Origin: Nocardia macrotermitis
GTDB taxonomy: Bacteria > Actinomycetota > Actinomycetes > Mycobacteriales > Mycobacteriaceae
Reading direction: 5' to 3'
DNA: 46,566 bases
Assembly: GCF_009604405.1 (NCBI RefSeq)
Contig: NZ_WEGK01000030.1
Span: forward strand, 1-46,566
Shown one piece after another: positions 43,440 to 46,566 of this stretch. The notes under the pieces were generated by a model. The model did not search any database, was not told the DNA's origin, and saw only the letters and a list, made by a program, of their open reading frames with translations. The stretch's first letter is position 1; every line of letters starts with the position of its first letter. Made by a program: the position numbers and the translations under genes.

Positions 43440-43730
43440 ATGGCTATTGTGATCGTCAGCGAAGCACGCGCCACCCTCCCCGACCTCCTCGACCGAGTCG
43501 AGCGAGGCGAAGAGATCACGATCACCCGGCACGGGCAGGCTGTCGCGACGCTGGTTCGGCCGGATGTGCTCGTTACTCGCCGCGCCGACACCGCCTTCGC
43601 GCAAGCGGATCACCTCAGAGATGTGCTCGAGCAGGGTCGCAAGGCAGCGCTGACCGATCTCCCCGGTATGGATCCGGCCCGGGCCGAGGCTCTGGTCGAG
43701 GACGTCCGGTCATCGCGGGATGCGCGATGA
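43440..43730 (+). CDS. Phd/YefM-family antitoxin
   Basis: A 96-aa antitoxin from ATG 43440. The Phd/YefM DNA-binding N-terminus is clear: VIVSEARATLPDLLDRVERG, then EEITITRHGQAVATLVRPDV. The C-terminal half (FAQADHLRDVLEQGRKAALT) is the flexible toxin-binding part. It overlaps the toxin start by four bases (ATGA). The palindromes over the promoter suggest autoregulation. With the PIN-domain toxin it forms a type II module. Mycobacteria also carry a VapBC pair in this neighbourhood (VapBC16), but the antitoxin family here looks to be Phd-like. Confidence 0.9.
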   Translation: MAIVIVSEARATLPDLLDRVERGEEITITRHGQAVATLVRPDVLVTRRADTAFAQADHLRDVLEQGRKAALTDLPGMDPARAEALVEDVRSSRDAR

Positions 43731-44146
43731 CCGATGCGTTCGATGCGGACGTGCTGATTTACGCAGCCGTGGCCGGACATCCCCTGGGGCGACGGGTGCG
43801 GGCATTGTTCGAAAGTGCGCCGGGTGATCGGTTTGCCGGCGCCGGATCCACATTGCTGTTGCCGGAGTTGCTGACCAAGCCGTTGCGAGACGGTGCACAC
43901 TCCGAAATACTGGAACTCGGTGCGCTTCTAGGCCGACTGGACCTTCGCCCGGTCGATGAGGCGACCGCTCGTCTGGCCGCCTCGCTGGGTGCGTCGTATC
44001 GGTTGAAGGCGGCTGATGCCGTTCACCTCGCGACAGCGGTTTCCATCGGTGCGACACGCTTCATTACGAACAATCGGAAAGACTTCGCGGCTGACATCAG
44101 CGAGGTTGACATCACCTACCCGGACGACCTACCGAGCCCGCATTGA
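43727..44146 (+). CDS. PIN-domain ribonuclease toxin (VapC-like)
   Basis: A 139-aa PIN-domain protein from ATG 43727. The acidic metal-binding residues expected of VapC ribonucleases are present: FDADVLIYAAVAGHP (first Asp), LLLPELLTKPL (Glu), LKAADAVHLATAVSIGA (Asp) and FITNNRKDFAA (last acidic/Asn site). It would cleave tRNA or other RNA when the antitoxin is lost. The ATGA overlap with the antitoxin gene gives coupled translation. Target specificity cannot be told from sequence. Confidence 0.9.
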   Translation: MTDAFDADVLIYAAVAGHPLGRRVRALFESAPGDRFAGAGSTLLLPELLTKPLRDGAHSEILELGALLGRLDLRPVDEATARLAASLGASYRLKAADAVHLATAVSIGATRFITNNRKDFAADISEVDITYPDDLPSPH

Positions 44147-44361
44147 GTGTCTCGATCAGGTCATCGAAGACCAGCGCACTCGAGCCTGCCTATCGGGCAA
44201 TCGCTCGATGTCGGAATACCCCATCCGTAAGCACCCTCGTCACACCCCGGCGAGGTGAGGCGGCATTCCGGGCAGCGATAGACTCGGCGCAGGCTCGAGA
44301 TGGCCGTGGATCGCCACAGACCGGAACACGAACGCGGCACAGAACGTAGGAGATTCGCAGG

Positions 44362-44916
44362 ATGGACCCCGTGACCACGCAAACATCCTGGTCACAAGAG
44401 TCTTCCGGCCCGCGGCAGCTGCACGTGACATTCATCTGCACCGGCAATATCTGCCGCTCCCCGATGGCCGAGAAGATCTTCGCCGCGAACGTCGAACGCG
44501 CCGGACTCACCGAGTGGGTGCGGGTGAGCAGCGCGGGGACCACCCCGTGGCATGCCGGATCCGATGCCGACCCGCGTACCACCGCGGTCCTGGCGCGGCA
44601 CGGTTATCCGATCGGACATGTGGCCGCGATGATCGGGCCGGACCATCTGAGCGCCGATATGGTCATCGCGCTGGACAGTCATCACGATCGGGAACTGACC
44701 CGGCTCGGGGTGCCCGCGGCCCGGCGGCGGCTGCTGCGCAGTTTCGACCCGCACGCCCCCGCGCCCGACGTCTCCGATCCCTACTACGGCGACGACCACG
44801 ATTTCGAGATGGTCCGCGAGAAGGTCGAGGCCGCCATGCCCGGACTGCTGGACTGGGTGCGCGACCGGCTCGAGGACCCCACCGACGCCGCACGCGGGCA
44901 CGGCGATCCGCGATGA
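44362..44916 (+). CDS. ptpA: Low-molecular-weight protein tyrosine phosphatase, PtpA-like
   Basis: A 184-aa phosphatase. The P-loop is FICTGNICRSPMAEKIF (C-x5-R-S) near residue 26, and the general acid is in VSDPYYGDDHDFEMV. SSAGTTPWHAG and ARHGYPIGHVA are typical LMW-PTP segments. In Mycobacterium tuberculosis the homologue at this locus is PtpA, which dephosphorylates host and bacterial proteins; its kinase partner PtkA, expected just upstream, is missing here and the space holds the toxin-antitoxin module. The first ~20 residues are a variable extension, so a later start is possible. It overlaps the SURF1 gene by four bases. Confidence 0.93.
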   Translation: MDPVTTQTSWSQESSGPRQLHVTFICTGNICRSPMAEKIFAANVERAGLTEWVRVSSAGTTPWHAGSDADPRTTAVLARHGYPIGHVAAMIGPDHLSADMVIALDSHHDRELTRLGVPAARRRLLRSFDPHAPAPDVSDPYYGDDHDFEMVREKVEAAMPGLLDWVRDRLEDPTDAARGHGDPR

Positions 44917-45911
44917 ACCTGTTGCGCCGCTTGTCATTTCTGCTCCGGCCGAGCTGGGCGATCCTGGCCGTGGTGGTCGCCGCGTTCGCCTACCTGTGCT
45001 TCACGGTGCTCGCGCCCTGGCAGCTGGGCAAGAACATCTCGACCTCGCACCGCAACAATCTGATCGCCGATTCGGTCAACGCCGCACCCGTCCCGGTCGG
45101 CCGGTTCCTCGCCGATCCGAAGGCCCGGGACACCGAATGGCGGCAGGTCACGGCCACCGGCACCTACGTGCCCGGCTCGACCGTGCTCGAACGTTTGCAG
45201 CGCCTGAACGACAAGCCCGCCTACGGCGTGCTGGCCGAATTCCGCCTCGACGACGGCCGCACCCTACTGGTCGACCGCGGCCTGGTCGGCGCGGCCGACG
45301 GCTCCCACCTGCCCACCATCGCCGACCCACCCCCCGGACAGCAGCGCCTGGAGGGCCGAGTCCGCAAATCCGAGGGCGTCATCCCCGGCAAAGAACCGAT
45401 GACCCAGGACGGCTACCGCCAGGTCTACTCCATCGACACCACCCAGATCGGCACCGTCCTCGGCACCCCCCTGACCACCATCCCCACCGGCGGCGCAGGC
45501 GGCTACCTACAACTGAGCGACAACCAGCCCGGCGTCTTCACCCCCCAGCCCCTCCCGCAACTCGACGCGGGACCATACCTGTCCTACGGATTGCAGTGGA
45601 TCGCCTTCGGCGTGATGGCCCCCCTGGGCCTCGGCTATTTCGTATACGCCGAAATTCGCGAACGTCGCCGTGAACGTTCCACTCCCCCAGCCGATTCCAC
45701 CCCCACTCCCACCGAACCGGCAACCACGACAACGACCTCCACCACATCGCAAGCCGAATCCGCCACCGCCACAGCACTTTCCGCCCCATCACCAACCGCC
45801 ACCATCGAGGACACCTCGAAGCCGACCGAATCCGCCCTTCCCGCAACAGAACCGCGCTCCCGCACCAACGCCGAACGCCTCGCCGACCGCTATGGCGGGG
45901 CACGTCGCTGA
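44913..45911 (+). CDS. SURF1-family cytochrome oxidase assembly protein
   Basis: A 332-aa membrane protein. SURF1 proteins assist heme a insertion in the aa3-type cytochrome oxidase. The first membrane segment is at about residues 15-35 (AILAVVVAAFAYLCFTVLAP, then WQLGKN), followed by the outside domain with EWRQVTATGTYVPG, TLLVDRGLVG and YRQVYSIDTTQIG. The second membrane segment is near residue 225 (LSYGLQWIAFGVMAPLGLGY). The C-terminal ~85 residues are a Ser/Thr/Pro/Ala-rich cytoplasmic tail ending ERLADRYGGARR. Its ATG overlaps the ptpA stop. In mycobacteria cobD follows; here it does not. Confidence 0.92.
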   Translation: MNLLRRLSFLLRPSWAILAVVVAAFAYLCFTVLAPWQLGKNISTSHRNNLIADSVNAAPVPVGRFLADPKARDTEWRQVTATGTYVPGSTVLERLQRLNDKPAYGVLAEFRLDDGRTLLVDRGLVGAADGSHLPTIADPPPGQQRLEGRVRKSEGVIPGKEPMTQDGYRQVYSIDTTQIGTVLGTPLTTIPTGGAGGYLQLSDNQPGVFTPQPLPQLDAGPYLSYGLQWIAFGVMAPLGLGYFVYAEIRERRRERSTPPADSTPTPTEPATTTTTSTTSQAESATATALSAPSPTATIEDTSKPTESALPATEPRSRTNAERLADRYGGARR

Positions 45912-46455
45912 GGTTCGAACCACGGATGGGGCACCGTTTCCGGCGATGAGCCCGAGCGCATCGAAGGCGCAGGATCCGTGCACGGCCAGGAAGATCAGAC
46001 AGCATTGATCGTTGGCGCGGTCGGTGGCCGGTTGGTATCGATTCGGTGCGGTCGAACATTGCGTTCCCATGCGATCGCAGTAGCCGACGCTACGGCGAGC
46101 TTCTGGACCTACTCATCCCGAGGGACCGTGGCGACCACCGGCTCGTGATCTGGGCACGTTGATGTCGAAACTGCACGCATTACCGACTCACCACTCGAGC
46201 TGCCGACGCTGGCCGGCTTTCTGCGCAGACCCGTTGCGGAACCGAAGGCCGCGGAGGAACTGAAATTGCGCATCGAAATCCTGTGCAATCCGGGTGATGC
46301 CAGGCTGCGGAACGCGGTGACCGCATCGAATTCTACTCAGTATCAACCAATTCCAGAAACTGGATACAACCGTACTGGAATATCCACTCCAAACACGGTG
46401 TGTCACACAACATTTCGCCTTGGCATGTCCACAATCCGCCGCTATCGTGACGGAT
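45912..46455. other. 544-bp region without a recognised gene
   Basis: It lies between the SURF1 gene and the Rpn-like gene. A plus-strand open stretch from about 46192 (LPTLAGFLRRPVAEPKAAEE, then LKLRIEILCNPGDARLRNAV) looks protein-like but has no start or family. GC content drops after 46330. An inverted pair TTCCAG / CTGGAA occurs near 46348-46380. Probably the scar where cobD synteny is lost. Confidence 0.4.
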
Positions 46456-46566
46456 ATGACTGCCGCCCAGGACAACCCACACGACTCACTGTTCCGGGCA
46501 ATCATGTCCAACCCCACCGCCGCGGCCGCGCACCTGCAAACAATCCTCCCACCATGGCTCGTCGCA
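46456..46566 (+). CDS. Rpn-family (YhgA-like) PD-(D/E)XK nuclease, N-terminal part
   Basis: ATG 46456 opens a frame that runs off the window after 37 residues: MTAAQDNPHDSLFRAIMSNP then TAAAAHLQTILPPWLVA. The N-P-H-D-x-L-F-R opening, followed by a helix and L-P-P, is the hallmark start of the recombination-promoting nuclease/putative transposase (PF04754-type) family, whose catalytic residues lie further downstream. The surrounding loss of synteny and lower GC fit a mobile or recently acquired gene. Family assignment rests on the N-terminus only. Confidence 0.65.
   Translation, partial: MTAAQDNPHDSLFRAIMSNPTAAAAHLQTILPPWLVA

Noticed and set aside
43256..43726. Extension of the PIN toxin frame to 296 aa
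   Set aside because: The upstream part is out of frame with and overlaps the antitoxin gene; the ATGA overlap at 43727 sets the start.
45789..46070. 93-aa minus-strand frame with several Cys after the SURF1 gene
   Set aside because: Overlaps the SURF1 C-terminal tail antisense, has no ribosome site and no recognisable family.

Overview
The window is GC-rich actinobacterial DNA, most likely Nocardia or a close relative. Three things point there. A run of backbone genes follows the order of Mycobacterium tuberculosis Rv2221c to Rv2235: glnE, glnA2, a TAP-type lipoprotein hydrolase, panB, a CHAD protein, an RNase HI/phosphatase fusion, a zinc-ribbon coiled-coil protein, a Nif3-like protein, cobC, ptpA and a SURF1 protein. 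There is a stand-alone second rpoB without rpoC, carrying substitutions in the rifampicin pocket, as known from Nocardia rpoB2. The secreted and envelope proteins are also of actinomycete type.

Layout. 1-2.3 kb is a scarred edge: a polyketide-synthase acyltransferase fragment, a VapB-type antitoxin without its toxin, and an AAA ATPase behind a palindromic operator. 2.3-13.3 kb is backbone: glnE and glnA2, the lipoprotein hydrolase, panB, a DUF4185 protein, and a tightly packed lipoprotein / prolyl aminopeptidase / CHAD operon. 13.3-26.5 kb is accessory: a secreted protein, a 31-codon ORF with its own terminator, a TetR/oxidoreductase pair with twin operators, a chlorophyllase-like hydrolase, rpoB2, a slipin, a DD-peptidase, an SDR/TetR pair, and two broken genes (a HAD protein and a cutinase). 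26.8-27.2 kb is the RNase P RNA gene, and a copy of its 3' end lies 723 bp away. 27.4-31.6 kb holds a hydrolase, a GNAT enzyme, a SpoU methyltransferase coupled to a 45-codon ORF, then the RNase H fusion and its zinc-ribbon partner.

31.8-34.2 kb is a PadR / DUF1048 / ABC drug-export cassette inserted between two backbone genes. 34.5-37.4 kb holds the Nif3-like gene and cobC. The 3' end of cobC, including its last codons and stop, is repeated in tandem at about 112 bp. Upstream of cobC is a 490-bp array of 13-bp and 6-bp repeats that is open in all frames. 38.2-43.2 kb holds an oxidoreductase behind a nested inverted repeat, a lower meta-cleavage operon (hydratase, acetaldehyde dehydrogenase, aldolase) and its divergent IclR regulator. 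43.4-44.1 kb is an intact antitoxin/PIN-toxin pair with a palindromic operator. 44.4-45.9 kb is ptpA overlapping a SURF1-family gene. The right edge carries the start of an Rpn-type nuclease gene.

The backbone genes cover nitrogen assimilation control, pantothenate and cobalamin-type metabolism, RNA processing and phosphatase signalling. The accessory genes mostly occur as regulator/effector pairs with visible operators. The least conventional structures are the cobC tail array, the 13-bp minisatellite, the displaced rnpB 3' end and two coupled or terminator-bounded micro-ORFs. All functional calls are from reading the sequence, not from database searches.
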